Source: Frateuria_A sp035943815 (GTDB lineage Bacteria > Pseudomonadota > Gammaproteobacteria > Xanthomonadales > Rhodanobacteraceae). Taken from it: a DNA stretch of 64,000 bases. A program made the translations under genes and the position numbers. Location: NCBI RefSeq assembly GCF_035943815.1, contig NZ_DASZBU010000003.1:1-64000 (forward strand), written 5' to 3'. Below, in pieces: positions 23,204-31,851 of this stretch. Numbering within the stretch: position 1 is the first letter of the stretch; every line of letters begins with the position of its first letter. The notes beneath the pieces were generated by a model. The model was given only the letters and a program-made list of their open reading frames with translations. It did not search any database and was not told the origin of the DNA.

Positions 23204-25114
23204 ATGAACGATACATCCCGTAACGACGAGCGCGCCGGCGCCGAGCAGCTGCACGGCGCCAGGAGTGCGCTGATCCTGGGCGCCATCGGCGTGGTGTTCG
23301 GCGACATCGGCACCAGCCCGCTGTACACCCTGGGCGAGGTGTTCCGTCCGGAATACGGCCTGCATCCGTCCGAAAACACGGTGCTGGGCGTGCTCTCGCT
23401 GGTCACCTGGGCGCTGATCACGGTGGTGGCGATCAAGTACGTCAGTCTGGTGATGCGCGCCGACAACCGCGGCGAGGGCGGCATCATGGCGCTGATGACG
23501 CTGGCCCAGCGCGCGGTCGGTGGCTCGCCCGCGGCGCGCCGCGTGGTGATGCTGATGGCGCTGCTCGGAGCGGCGCTGTTCTTCGGTGACGGCGTGATCA
23601 CGCCATCGATCTCGGTGCTGTCGGCCGTCGAGGGCCTGGAAGTGATGGCGCCGGCGCTGCAGCGCTGGGTGGTGCCGCTGGCGGTGCTGGTGCTGCTGTT
23701 CCTGTTCTGGCTGCAGCGGCACGGTACGGCCAAGGTTGGCGCGCTGTTCGGGCCGGTGATGGCGCTGTGGTTCGTGGCATTGGCGGCGGTGGGCCTGTGG
23801 AACATCGTCCAGTCGCCGGACGTGCTCAAGGCGCTGTCGCCATGGTACGCGGTGCGTTTCTTCGCCTCCCACGGCACCATCTCCTTCGTCGCGCTGGGCG
23901 CGGTGGTGCTGTGCGTGACCGGTGCCGAGGCGCTGTACACCGACATGGGCCATTTCGGGCGCTTCCCGATCCGTGCGGCCTGGTTCGGCTTCGTGCTGCC
24001 GGCGCTGCTGCTCAACTACTACGGCCAGGGCGCGCTGTTGCTGCACGAGCCCAAGGCCGCGGCCAATCCGTTCTTCCACGCGGTGCCGGACTGGGCCGGC
24101 TATCCGATGATCGCGCTGGCCACGGCGGCGGCGGTGATCGCCTCGCAGGCGGTGATCTCCGGCGCGTTCTCGGTGACGCGCCAGGCGATCCAGCTCGGCT
24201 TCGTGCCGCGCATGCAGGTGGTGCACACCTCGCGCGAGGCGATCGGGCACATCTTCCTGCCCTGGGTGAACCGGGCGCTGATGGTGATGGTGATCCTCAC
24301 CGTGGTCGGCTTCGGTTCCTCCAAGGCGCTGGGCGGCGCCTACGGCATCGCGGTGACCGGCACGATGGCGATCGACACCTTGCTGGTGATGCTGGTGGCC
24401 TGGCGCATGTGGAAGTGGAGCCTGGCGGCGGTGATCCCGCTGGCGCTTGCGCTGCTGTGCGTGGACTTGGCCTTCTTCGGCGCCAATACGCTGAAGATCC
24501 CCGATGGCGGCTGGTTCCCGCTGGTGCTCGGGCTGTTCCTGTTCGCCATCATGACCACCTGGCGGCGCGGCCGTGAACTGGTGGTGCGCGAGATCAAGCA
24601 GGGCGGTCTGGCGCTGGCGCCATTCATCGCCAATATGGCCGAGCACCCGCCGCTGCGCGTGCCCGGCACGGCGGTGTTCCTCACCGCCAACCAGCACGCA
24701 GTGCCGCACGCGCTGCTGCACAACCTCAAGCACAACAAGGTACTGCACGAGCGCAACGTGATGTTGACCGTGCAGATCCTGGAAACGCCGGTAGCCGAGG
24801 CGGACGAGCGCATCGAGATCACGCCCATGGAAGGTCAGTTCTATGGGCTGGAACTGCGCTTCGGTTTCGCCGAGGACCCGAACATCCCGCAGGCGCTGTC
24901 GCTTTGCAGCCGCGCCGGGCTCAGCTTCGACCTGATGGACACCACCTTCTTCCTCTCGCGCGAGACCATCGTCGCCGACGTGCGCCGCCCCGGGATGGCG
25001 CCGTGGCGGGACAAGCTGTTCGCCTTCCTTGCGCGCAATGCGCTGCCGGCCACCGCGTTCTTCCAGATTCCCGGCAATCGGCTGATCGAACTGGGCGCGC
25101 AGGTCGAGATCTAG
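23204..25114 (+). CDS. kup: low-affinity potassium transport protein Kup
   Basis: 636 residues with about 12 TM helices (20-440) and a soluble C-terminal domain. Family text: GVVFGDIGTSPLYTLGEVF near the start and FFGDGVITPSISVLSAVEGLEV. It imports potassium with protons. Start: ATG 23204; an in-frame GTG at 23186 would overlap the ruvA stop and add six residues. Unusual site: it separates ruvA from ruvB, both on the same strand. I recall the same order in Xanthomonas. Confidence 0.93.
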   Translation: MNDTSRNDERAGAEQLHGARSALILGAIGVVFGDIGTSPLYTLGEVFRPEYGLHPSENTVLGVLSLVTWALITVVAIKYVSLVMRADNRGEGGIMALMTLAQRAVGGSPAARRVVMLMALLGAALFFGDGVITPSISVLSAVEGLEVMAPALQRWVVPLAVLVLLFLFWLQRHGTAKVGALFGPVMALWFVALAAVGLWNIVQSPDVLKALSPWYAVRFFASHGTISFVALGAVVLCVTGAEALYTDMGHFGRFPIRAAWFGFVLPALLLNYYGQGALLLHEPKAAANPFFHAVPDWAGYPMIALATAAAVIASQAVISGAFSVTRQAIQLGFVPRMQVVHTSREAIGHIFLPWVNRALMVMVILTVVGFGSSKALGGAYGIAVTGTMAIDTLLVMLVAWRMWKWSLAAVIPLALALLCVDLAFFGANTLKIPDGGWFPLVLGLFLFAIMTTWRRGRELVVREIKQGGLALAPFIANMAEHPPLRVPGTAVFLTANQHAVPHALLHNLKHNKVLHERNVMLTVQILETPVAEADERIEITPMEGQFYGLELRFGFAEDPNIPQALSLCSRAGLSFDLMDTTFFLSRETIVADVRRPGMAPWRDKLFAFLARNALPATAFFQIPGNRLIELGAQVEI

Positions 25115-25116
25115 GC

Positions 25117-25148
25117 CCCTCTCCCATGGCCCGCGCCGGGGGAGAGGG
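25117..25148. repeat. CCCTCTCCC/GGGAGAGGG palindrome between kup and ruvB
   Basis: CCCTCTCCC at 25117-25125 and GGGAGAGGG at 25140-25148, a perfect 9-base stem, three bases after the kup stop. May terminate kup transcription; no T-run follows. Same type as 15413-15454 and a shorter form near 50190 (CCCTCC/GGAGGG). Confidence 0.55.
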
Positions 25149-25182
25149 CAAAAGCAGCGCGCCGTGCTGCCATAATCCCCGC

Positions 25183-26229
25183 ATGACTGAAGCGCGCATC
25201 ATCACTCCCGCCGCCCAGCTCGACGACGAGGCGCTGGAGGCGTCCATCCGCCCGAAGCGCTTGGACGACTACCTGGGTCAGCAGGCGGTGCGCGAGCAGC
25301 TGTCGATCTACATCGAGGCGGCCAGGCGGCGTGGCGGCGCGCTGGACCACGTGCTGATCTTCGGGCCACCGGGCCTGGGCAAGACCACGCTTTCCCACGT
25401 GATCGCCAACGAACTGGGCGTCAACATCCGTTCGACTTCCGGGCCCGTGCTGGAGCGCGCTGGCGATCTGGCTGCGCTGCTGACGAACCTCGAGAAGAAC
25501 GATGTGTTGTTCGTGGACGAGATCCATCGCCTTTCGCCGGTGGTGGAGGAGGTGCTCTATCCGGCGCTGGAGGACTTCCAGATCGACATCATGATCGGCG
25601 AGGGTCCGGCCGCACGCTCGATCAAGCTGGACCTGCCGCCCTTCACGCTGATCGGCGCGACCACGCGCGCTGGCCTGCTTACGGCGCCCCTGCGCGACCG
25701 CTTCGGCATCGTGCAGCGGCTGGAGTTCTATTCGCCCGGCGAGCTCACCGCCATCGTGCGTCGCTCTGCGCGCATCCTGGGCATCGAGTGCGAGGCCGAG
25801 GGCGCGGCCGAGATCGCCCACCGCTCGCGCGGCACCCCGCGCATCGCCAACCGCCTGCTGCGCCGCGTGCGCGACTACGCCGAGGTGCGCGCCGGCGGCA
25901 GGATCACCCGCGAGGCGGCGCAGGCGGCGATGGACATGCTGAAAGTGGATGCCGAAGGCTTCGATGAACTGGACCGGCGCATGCTCGCCACGATCATCGA
26001 GAACTTCGACGGCGGTCCGGTGGGGGTGGAATCCCTGGCTGCCGCGCTGTCGGAGGACCGCGGTACGCTGGAGGACGTGGTCGAGCCCTACCTGATCCAG
26101 CAGGGGTTCCTGGTCCGCACCGCGCGCGGACGCATGGCCAGCGCCAAAGCCTGGCGGCACCTGGGACGCAACCCGCCGCCGCGGCAGGCGATGGTCGGCG
26201 ACATGTTCGGTGACGGCGTGGAAGGCTGA
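25183..26229 (+). CDS. ruvB: Holliday junction branch-migration ATPase RuvB
   Basis: 348 residues. Walker A is GPPGLGKTTLSHVIA, Walker B is VLFVDEIHRLSP, sensor 1 is LIGATTRAG, and the C-terminal winged helix includes DRGTLEDVVEPYLIQQGFL. It drives branch migration on RuvA-bound junctions as a hexamer. CATAAT at 25171-25176 stands only six bases before the ATG, so a transcript started from it would be leaderless; no Shine-Dalgarno is seen before the start. Confidence 0.96.
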   Translation: MTEARIITPAAQLDDEALEASIRPKRLDDYLGQQAVREQLSIYIEAARRRGGALDHVLIFGPPGLGKTTLSHVIANELGVNIRSTSGPVLERAGDLAALLTNLEKNDVLFVDEIHRLSPVVEEVLYPALEDFQIDIMIGEGPAARSIKLDLPPFTLIGATTRAGLLTAPLRDRFGIVQRLEFYSPGELTAIVRRSARILGIECEAEGAAEIAHRSRGTPRIANRLLRRVRDYAEVRAGGRITREAAQAAMDMLKVDAEGFDELDRRMLATIIENFDGGPVGVESLAAALSEDRGTLEDVVEPYLIQQGFLVRTARGRMASAKAWRHLGRNPPPRQAMVGDMFGDGVEG

Positions 26230-26326
26230 GGCACGGCTCGCCCATCCGCACGGCAGGCAACGTCCCCCGCGGGGAAAGGGTCGGCGGCTGTCGGCGTCCC
26301 TTCCTCCGTTCCCACGGGGCCGTGCC
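26230..26326. repeat. long-range inverted repeat between ruvB and ybgC
   Basis: GGCACGGC (26230-26237) directly after the ruvB stop is complementary to GCCGTGCC (26319-26326). The enclosed 80 bases are rich in CCCGCGGGG-type palindromes. No gene in the 141-base gap. Confidence 0.35.
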
Positions 26327-26370
26327 AGAGGCGGGCGCCCTCGCGAGCAAATTCACTACACGGATCCGAC

Positions 26371-26787
26371 ATGTCCACAGCCCCCTTCACCTGGCCCGTT
26401 CGCGTCTACTGGGAAGACACCGATGCCGGCGGCGTGGTCTACCACGCCAGCTACCTGCGCTTTTTCGAGCGCGCCCGCAGCGAGTGGCTACGGGCCCAGG
26501 GCGTGGACCAGCTGGCCTTCAAGGAGGCCACCGGCCTGGCCTTCATGGTCCGCTCGATGGAGCTCGATTTCCTGCGTCCGGCCCTGCTGGATGATGAACT
26601 GTCGGTGACGGTCGCCATCCAAGAATGGCGCGCAGCCAGTATCCTGTTCGGTCAAGCGATCGGCCGGGCGGACGGCACGGAGCTGGTCCGCGCCCAGGTG
26701 CGAGTCGCCTGTGTGGACCTCCGCCGCATGCGCCCGGCACCGATCCCGGCCGACCTCATCCCCGGCCTCGACCCCTCTAAGACCTGA
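26371..26787 (+). CDS. ybgC: Tol-Pal-associated acyl-CoA thioesterase YbgC
   Basis: 138 residues, hot-dog fold. Active-site text is VYWEDTDAGGVVYHASYLRFFERARSEWL, with the catalytic Asp in DTDAGG. YbgC hydrolyses short acyl-CoA and associates with phospholipid enzymes; it heads the tol operon in proteobacteria. tolQ begins 23 bases downstream. Confidence 0.93.
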   Translation: MSTAPFTWPVRVYWEDTDAGGVVYHASYLRFFERARSEWLRAQGVDQLAFKEATGLAFMVRSMELDFLRPALLDDELSVTVAIQEWRAASILFGQAIGRADGTELVRAQVRVACVDLRRMRPAPIPADLIPGLDPSKT

Positions 26788-26809
26788 GCATGCGGAGAAC
26801 CCCCAAGCC

Positions 26810-27496
26810 ATGAACGGTGGATTGAACATTTTCAAGCTGGTTGCCGAGGCCAGCCTGCCCGTGCAGCTGGTGATGCTGCTCTTGCTGGTGTTCTCCTTCC
26901 TGTCGTGGGTCATCATCATCCGCAAGTACTCGCAGATGAAGGCGGCGACGGAAAACGCCGAGGCGTTCGAGGAGCGCTTCTGGTCGGGCGGCGACCTGGC
27001 GGGCCTGTTTCGCGAGGTCAGTGGGCGCCATGCCGACAACGGCGGCCTGGAGACCATCTTCGAATCGGGCTTTCGCGAGTTCGCGCGCCAGCGCCAGCGC
27101 AAGACGCACGACATGCGCATCGTGATGGAAGGCACCGAGCGGGCCATGCGGGTGGCCGGCACGCGCGAGATCGGCCTGCTCGAGCGCAACCTGGAATTCC
27201 TCGCCAACGTCGGCTCGATCAGCCCCTACGTGGGCCTGTTCGGTACCGTGTGGGGCATCATGGGCGCCTTCCAGGGCCTGGGCGAGGTCAAGGACGTGAC
27301 CATCGCGGTGGTCGCCCCGCACATCTCCGAGGCGCTGATCGCCACCGCCATGGGCCTGTTCGCCGCTATCCCGGCGGTTTGGGCGTACAACCGATACGCC
27401 AACAAGGTCGAGCGCGTGGCTTCGCGCTACGAGGTGTTCCAGGAGGAGTTCTCCTCCGTGCTGCAGCGGCAGATCCAGACCGAAGAAACGGTCTGA
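26810..27496 (+). CDS. tolQ: TolQ, proton-motive-force subunit of Tol-Pal
   Basis: 228 residues, ExbB/TolQ fold with TM1 at about 17-37 and TM2/TM3 in the C-terminal half (SISPYVGLFGTVWGIMGAF and the helix after SEALIATAMGLFAAIPAVWAYN). With TolR it forms the proton channel that energises TolA during outer-membrane constriction. Start MNGGLNIF at 26810, after a weak purine-rich site. Confidence 0.94.
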   Translation: MNGGLNIFKLVAEASLPVQLVMLLLLVFSFLSWVIIIRKYSQMKAATENAEAFEERFWSGGDLAGLFREVSGRHADNGGLETIFESGFREFARQRQRKTHDMRIVMEGTERAMRVAGTREIGLLERNLEFLANVGSISPYVGLFGTVWGIMGAFQGLGEVKDVTIAVVAPHISEALIATAMGLFAAIPAVWAYNRYANKVERVASRYEVFQEEFSSVLQRQIQTEETV

Positions 27497-27508
27497 CGGG
27501 GCGACGCC

Positions 27509-27964
27509 ATGGCCATGCGAAACGCCGCGCGCCACAAGCGCATGAAGCTCAAGTCCGAGATCAACGTCGTGCCGTACATCGACGTGATGCTCGTGCTGCT
27601 GATCATCTTCATGGTCACCGCGCCGATGTTGAACGCCAACGTCGACGTCAACCTGCCGCAGGCCAACGCCAAGTCGCTGGCCGACAAGAAGAACCCGGTG
27701 ATCGTCTCGGTCGGCGCCGACGGCAGCCTGTTCCTGACCCTGGAAGGGGCCAAGAAGGAGCCGGTCGACGTCGCCACCCTGCAGGCCAAGGTCGGCGCCT
27801 TCGTCAAGGCCAATCCGGACATCAGCGTGCTGGTGGCCGGTGACCGCGAGGGCAAGTACGAAGGCGTCTACCAGGTGCTGGCCGATCTGCAGCAGGCCGG
27901 CGTCAGCAAGGTCGGCCTGATGAGCCAGCCGCAGGGCGCGGGCGCGGGCGATGCGCGAAAATAA
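27509..27964 (+). CDS. tolR: TolR, proton-motive-force subunit of Tol-Pal
   Basis: 151 residues, ExbD/TolR. A single TM helix (about 22-42) carries the essential Asp25 in VPYIDVMLVLLIIFMV, and a periplasmic domain follows to the end. Its last 14 bases overlap tolA in another frame, so the two are tightly coupled. Confidence 0.94.
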   Translation: MAMRNAARHKRMKLKSEINVVPYIDVMLVLLIIFMVTAPMLNANVDVNLPQANAKSLADKKNPVIVSVGADGSLFLTLEGAKKEPVDVATLQAKVGAFVKANPDISVLVAGDREGKYEGVYQVLADLQQAGVSKVGLMSQPQGAGAGDARK

Positions 27965-28892
27965 GGGCACTTCCGCGGCGGTCATCCTTTCCGCCGTACT
28001 GCACCTGGGCATCGTCGGCTTCCTCGCGCTGGCGATCGTGCCGTGCTCGTTCTACGAAAGCCTGTTCAGCGCGCTGCACCTGCCGGCGAGCTGGAACCCG
28101 ATCACCTGCGCCAAGCCGCTCCAGCTGCAAGGCCCGGTCATCGAGGCCACGCTGATCGGCCCCACCGGCGCGCCGCCGCCCAAGCCGGTCAAGAACGCCA
28201 AGCGCGAGCCGACCACGCCGCCCCCGCCCAGCGTGCCGCCGCCACAGGTGCAGACGCCGCCCCCGCAGATCAAGACGCTGCCGCCGCCGCCGGAACATCC
28301 GGACGTGGTCGACCAGGAAAAGGTCGTTGCAGATGCCCTGCAGAAGGCCGAGGACGCCAAGAAGGAGCAGGAAGAAAAGCAGCGCCAGCGCCAGGCCGAG
28401 CTGGACGCGCAGGCGGCCAAGAAGAAGGAAGAGCAGAAAAAGCAGCTCGACGAGATGTTCGCCAAGCTGGACGCCGCTGCGGCGGCCCGCCAGAAGCTGG
28501 AAAACAAGGCCAAGCAGGCCAAGCAGCAGATGGAGGACCTGAAGAACGCGCAGGACAACGGCCAGGCCGACCTTCCCAACGCGGCACAGCGTCAGACCGG
28601 CAACAACGCCCAAAACAGCTCGCTCTCCGACCAGTATGCAGCGGCCATTCAGAATGCGGTCACGCCCAACTGGTTACGTCCGGATAACATGCCGGATGTT
28701 CCGTGCGTCGTGCACATCGTGCAGCTGCCCGGCGGCGACGTGATGAGCGCCAAGGTCGATTCGAGCTGTCCTTACGACGACGCTGGCAAGCGCTCCATCG
28801 AGAATGCCGTGCTGCGCACCAAAACCTTGCCCTACAAGGGCTTCGAGAGCGTTTTCCAGCGCGAAATCACGCTTACCTTCCGGCCGCAGTGA
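27951..28892 (+). CDS. tolA: TolA, periplasm-spanning protein of Tol-Pal
   Basis: 313 residues. N-terminal TM helix (about 8-30), a Pro-rich stretch (about 70-115), a long Lys/Glu/Gln/Ala helical coiled-coil region (about 120-205), and a C-terminal TolB/Pal-contacting domain (about 225-313). The helix is shorter than that of E. coli TolA (421 residues), as in related genera. It bridges inner and outer membranes. Start ATG 27951 inside tolR. Confidence 0.92.
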   Translation: MRENKGTSAAVILSAVLHLGIVGFLALAIVPCSFYESLFSALHLPASWNPITCAKPLQLQGPVIEATLIGPTGAPPPKPVKNAKREPTTPPPPSVPPPQVQTPPPQIKTLPPPPEHPDVVDQEKVVADALQKAEDAKKEQEEKQRQRQAELDAQAAKKKEEQKKQLDEMFAKLDAAAAARQKLENKAKQAKQQMEDLKNAQDNGQADLPNAAQRQTGNNAQNSSLSDQYAAAIQNAVTPNWLRPDNMPDVPCVVHIVQLPGGDVMSAKVDSSCPYDDAGKRSIENAVLRTKTLPYKGFESVFQREITLTFRPQ

Positions 28893-28899
28893 GTCATTC

Positions 28900-30216
28900 A
28901 TGCGCAAACTGAAATCGCTCTTGTCCCTGGCCGCCGTGTGCCTGGTGGCCCTTCTTGCCGCCGCACCGGCGGGTGCGCAGTCACTGAACGTCGACATCGT
29001 CGGCGGCCTGAAGACCGCCACGCCGATCGTCGTGGTGCCGTTCGCGCAAGCAGGCGCGCCGCTGCCCACCGACGTGGCCGACGTGATCCGCAACGATTTC
29101 AACCGCTCGGGCAAGTTCCGCGCGCTGGCCAAGAGCGAGATCGTCGAGTCGCCCTCGCGCGGCGCGGACATCAAGTTCGCCACCTGGCGGTTGCTCAAGC
29201 AGGACTACATCACCGTCGGGCGCATCAGCGACGCCGGCGGCGGCCTGCTCAAGGTCGAGTACGAGCTGTGGGACGTCAACAAGCAGCAGAACCTGCTGGC
29301 GCAGTCCTATACCGCTCCGGCGGGCGACCTGCGTGGCGTGGCCCACCAGATCGCCGACGCGATCTACCAGAAGATCACTGGCGTGCGCGGCGCGTTCTGG
29401 ACCCGCATCGCCTACGTCACCGCCGTCGGCCTGGGCAACAACACCACCTACTCGCTGATCGTGGCCGATTCTGACGGCTACAACCCGCAGGTGGTGGCTC
29501 GCTCGCGCGAGTCGCTGTTGTCGCCGGCCTGGTCGCCGGACGGCAAGAAGATCGCCTATGTCTCCTTCGAGAGCGGCAACTCGCAGGTCTACATCCAGGA
29601 CATCACCACCGGCTCGCGCCAGCTGATCGCCGCGCACAAGAAGGGCATCAACGGCGCGCCGGCCTGGTCGCCGGACGGCGGCAAGCTGGCGGTGTCGCTC
29701 TCCTTCGTGGGCAACCCGGAGGTCTACGTGATCGACATGGCCAGCCGCCGCGAGACGCGCCTGACCAACAGCCTGTCGATCGACACCGAGCCGACCTGGG
29801 CGCCGGACGGCCAGAGCATCTACTTCACCTCCGACCGTTCCGGCCGGCCGCAGATCTACCAGATGCCCGCCACCGGCGGCTCGCCCACCCGCATCAGCTT
29901 CCAGGGCCAGAACAACGCCAACGCCGACGTCAGCTACGACGGCAAGCAGATCGCGATGGTGCAGGGCAACGGGAACGTGTATCGTATTGCCATTATGGAT
30001 CGCAGTCTGGGTGGGCAGGTGCGTTTCATCTCGCCCGGCCCGATTGACGACTCCCCGAGCTTCGCACCGAACGCCAGCATGCTGTTGTACGCGGCCACGG
30101 AAGGACGCCGCGGCGTGCTGTATGCCGTTTCGGCCGATGGCCAGGTCCGTCAACGTCTCGTGCTGTCCGACGGCGACGTACGCGAACCGGCCTGGGGCCC
30201 ATACCGGCAGCGTTGA
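28900..30216 (+). CDS. tolB: Tol-Pal system protein TolB
   Basis: 438 residues. Signal peptide (1-~27, cleaved after AGA), N-terminal alpha/beta domain (about 30-165), then a six-bladed beta-propeller with repeated WSPDGKKIAYVS, WSPDGGKLAVSL and WAPDGQSIYFTS. Periplasmic; switches between Pal and TolA binding. Start ATG 28900, seven bases after the tolA stop. Confidence 0.95.
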   Translation: MRKLKSLLSLAAVCLVALLAAAPAGAQSLNVDIVGGLKTATPIVVVPFAQAGAPLPTDVADVIRNDFNRSGKFRALAKSEIVESPSRGADIKFATWRLLKQDYITVGRISDAGGGLLKVEYELWDVNKQQNLLAQSYTAPAGDLRGVAHQIADAIYQKITGVRGAFWTRIAYVTAVGLGNNTTYSLIVADSDGYNPQVVARSRESLLSPAWSPDGKKIAYVSFESGNSQVYIQDITTGSRQLIAAHKKGINGAPAWSPDGGKLAVSLSFVGNPEVYVIDMASRRETRLTNSLSIDTEPTWAPDGQSIYFTSDRSGRPQIYQMPATGGSPTRISFQGQNNANADVSYDGKQIAMVQGNGNVYRIAIMDRSLGGQVRFISPGPIDDSPSFAPNASMLLYAATEGRRGVLYAVSADGQVRQRLVLSDGDVREPAWGPYRQR

Positions 30217-30270
30217 GTTTTATTTTCCGCTGGGCGCCAACGTGCCCGGCGGAACGCCCATGGAATGGGC

Positions 30271-30296
30271 CGAAACGACGCTTCGGCGTCATTTCG
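30271..30296 (+). promoter_or_regulatory. UUCG-capped hairpin between tolB and pal
   Basis: CGAAACGACGC, loop TTCG, then GCGTCATTTCG: an 11-pair stem with one C-A mismatch and a stable UUCG tetraloop, 55 bases after the tolB stop and 176 before pal. No T-run follows, so it is not a simple terminator; it could protect or process mRNA. A weak promoter may follow it (TTGACT at 30430-30435, poor -10). Confidence 0.5.
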
Positions 30297-30471
30297 CTTC
30301 TGGCGGGCGCCTCCAAAGGCGTTGGCCAATCGGTCGTCAGGGGCCTTGGGCGCCTGGCCCGCAGCAGTACCAAGCGTCACACAACAAGCCGGACCACCGG
30401 CGACCAACACCCCGAAACCGCAATCGTCATTGACTGTCGGAACTCAAACCCGTTTTGAAGGAACATCACCC

Positions 30472-30978
30472 ATGAATAAGACCGCTCGCGTCGCCCTGGT
30501 CGCCCTGCTCTGCGTTGGCGCGGCCGCTTGCTCCAAGAAGCAGGAAGTCAAGCCGCAGCCCCAGCCGGAGCAGGCTCCGGTCACCCAGCCGGCGCAGACC
30601 AACAACAAGTACACCCCGGCCGACCTGGATACCGACGCTTGCCTGCGTCAGCGCGTCGTGTACTTCGATTTCGACAAGACCGAGATCAAGCCGGAGTTCC
30701 AGCAGATCATGGCGTGCCACGCCAAGTACCTGCAGGACCGTCCGGAATCGCACATCCGTCTGGAAGGCAACACCGACGAGCGCGGCACCCGCGAGTACAA
30801 CCTGGGTCTGGGCGAGCGCCGCGGCAATGCCGTGTCCGATGCCCTGCAGGCGAACGGCGGCCAGGCCAGCCAGCTCGAAGTGATCTCCTACGGCAAGGAA
30901 AAGCCGGTGTGCCGTGAGCACAACGAGGATTGCTGGAGCAAGAACCGCCGCGTCGAGATCGTCTACACGGCGAAGTAA
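30472..30978 (+). CDS. pal: peptidoglycan-associated lipoprotein Pal
   Basis: 168 residues. Lipoprotein signal with lipobox Gly-Ala-Ala-Ala-Cys (Cys at about 20), a Pro/Gln linker, then the OmpA-type peptidoglycan domain: VVYFDFDKTEIKPEFQQIM and LEGNTDERGTREYNLGLGERR. Anchored in the outer membrane, binds meso-DAP of peptidoglycan and TolB. GAAGGA stands before the ATG. Its stop shares a base with the cpoB start (TAATG). Confidence 0.95.
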   Translation: MNKTARVALVALLCVGAAACSKKQEVKPQPQPEQAPVTQPAQTNNKYTPADLDTDACLRQRVVYFDFDKTEIKPEFQQIMACHAKYLQDRPESHIRLEGNTDERGTREYNLGLGERRGNAVSDALQANGGQASQLEVISYGKEKPVCREHNEDCWSKNRRVEIVYTAK

Positions 30979-31844
30979 TGAAGACCGCACTGGCTAAGCA
31001 GTTCAAGGCCAGGCTCGGCATGGCGGGCGCGATCGCGTCCGCCATGCTTTTTGCCGTCCCGGTCCTGGCACAGGACTCCCGCCTCAGCCTCGCCGACCGC
31101 GTGTCGCGGCTCGAGCAGCAGGCCCAGGCGCAGAACCAGGGCGGCACCGGCATGGTCAACCAGGTGCAGCAGCTGCAGGCGCAGGTGCAGCAGTTGCAGG
31201 GCCAGGTCGAGGAACTGCAGCATCAGCTGCAGGACATGCAAGACAAGAGCAAGGCGCAGTACATCGACCTCGATTCGCGGCTGGGCCGCCTCGAGGGCAA
31301 GGGCGCCGGCACGAATACTCCCGCCGCGGGCCCTGGCGCTCCGGCTTCCTCTGGTTCGGCCGCCAGTGCGCCGGCGCCGGGCAATGCGGCGCCTTCCACC
31401 GCCGCCGCGCCCGCCGGCGCGGGCAGCAGCGCACCTGCCACGGCTCCCGATGCCGCCTCGCAGGCCGCCTACGACGCCGCCTTCAAGGCGTTGCGTGCGG
31501 GCGACTACGCCCAGGCCTCGCGCGGCTTCCGTGGCTTCATCCAGCAGTACCCGAACAACAGCCTCACGCCCAACGCCTGGTACTGGCTGGGCGAGTCGTA
31601 CTACGTGACCATGAACTACCCGGTGGCGTTGGAGGCCTTCCAGCGGCTGCTCTCGCAGTTCCCGCAGAGCGAGAAGGCGCCCGACGCGCTGCTCAAGGTC
31701 GGCTACAGCCAGCTCGAGCTCAAGCAGACCGATGCCGGCAAGGCCACGCTGCAATCGGTCACCAGCAAATACCCCAGTTCCCGCGCCGCCAGCCTGGCGC
31801 AGGAACGCCTGCGCCGACTGCAGCTGCAATCGGCGATCCGCTGA
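30978..31844 (+). CDS. cpoB: cell division coordinator CpoB (YbgF)
   Basis: 288 residues. Signal peptide (1-~31, ending VLA), a coiled-coil trimerisation region (about 35-95, Gln/Leu rich), an Ala/Pro/Ser linker, then TPR repeats (about 165-288; AYDAAFKALRAGDYAQASRGF, YWLGESYYVTMNYPVALEAF). Periplasmic; in E. coli it links Tol with PBP1B during division. The overlap with pal fixes the start. Confidence 0.92.
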   Translation: MKTALAKQFKARLGMAGAIASAMLFAVPVLAQDSRLSLADRVSRLEQQAQAQNQGGTGMVNQVQQLQAQVQQLQGQVEELQHQLQDMQDKSKAQYIDLDSRLGRLEGKGAGTNTPAAGPGAPASSGSAASAPAPGNAAPSTAAAPAGAGSSAPATAPDAASQAAYDAAFKALRAGDYAQASRGFRGFIQQYPNNSLTPNAWYWLGESYYVTMNYPVALEAFQRLLSQFPQSEKAPDALLKVGYSQLELKQTDAGKATLQSVTSKYPSSRAASLAQERLRRLQLQSAIR

Positions 31845-31851
31845 GGCGGTC

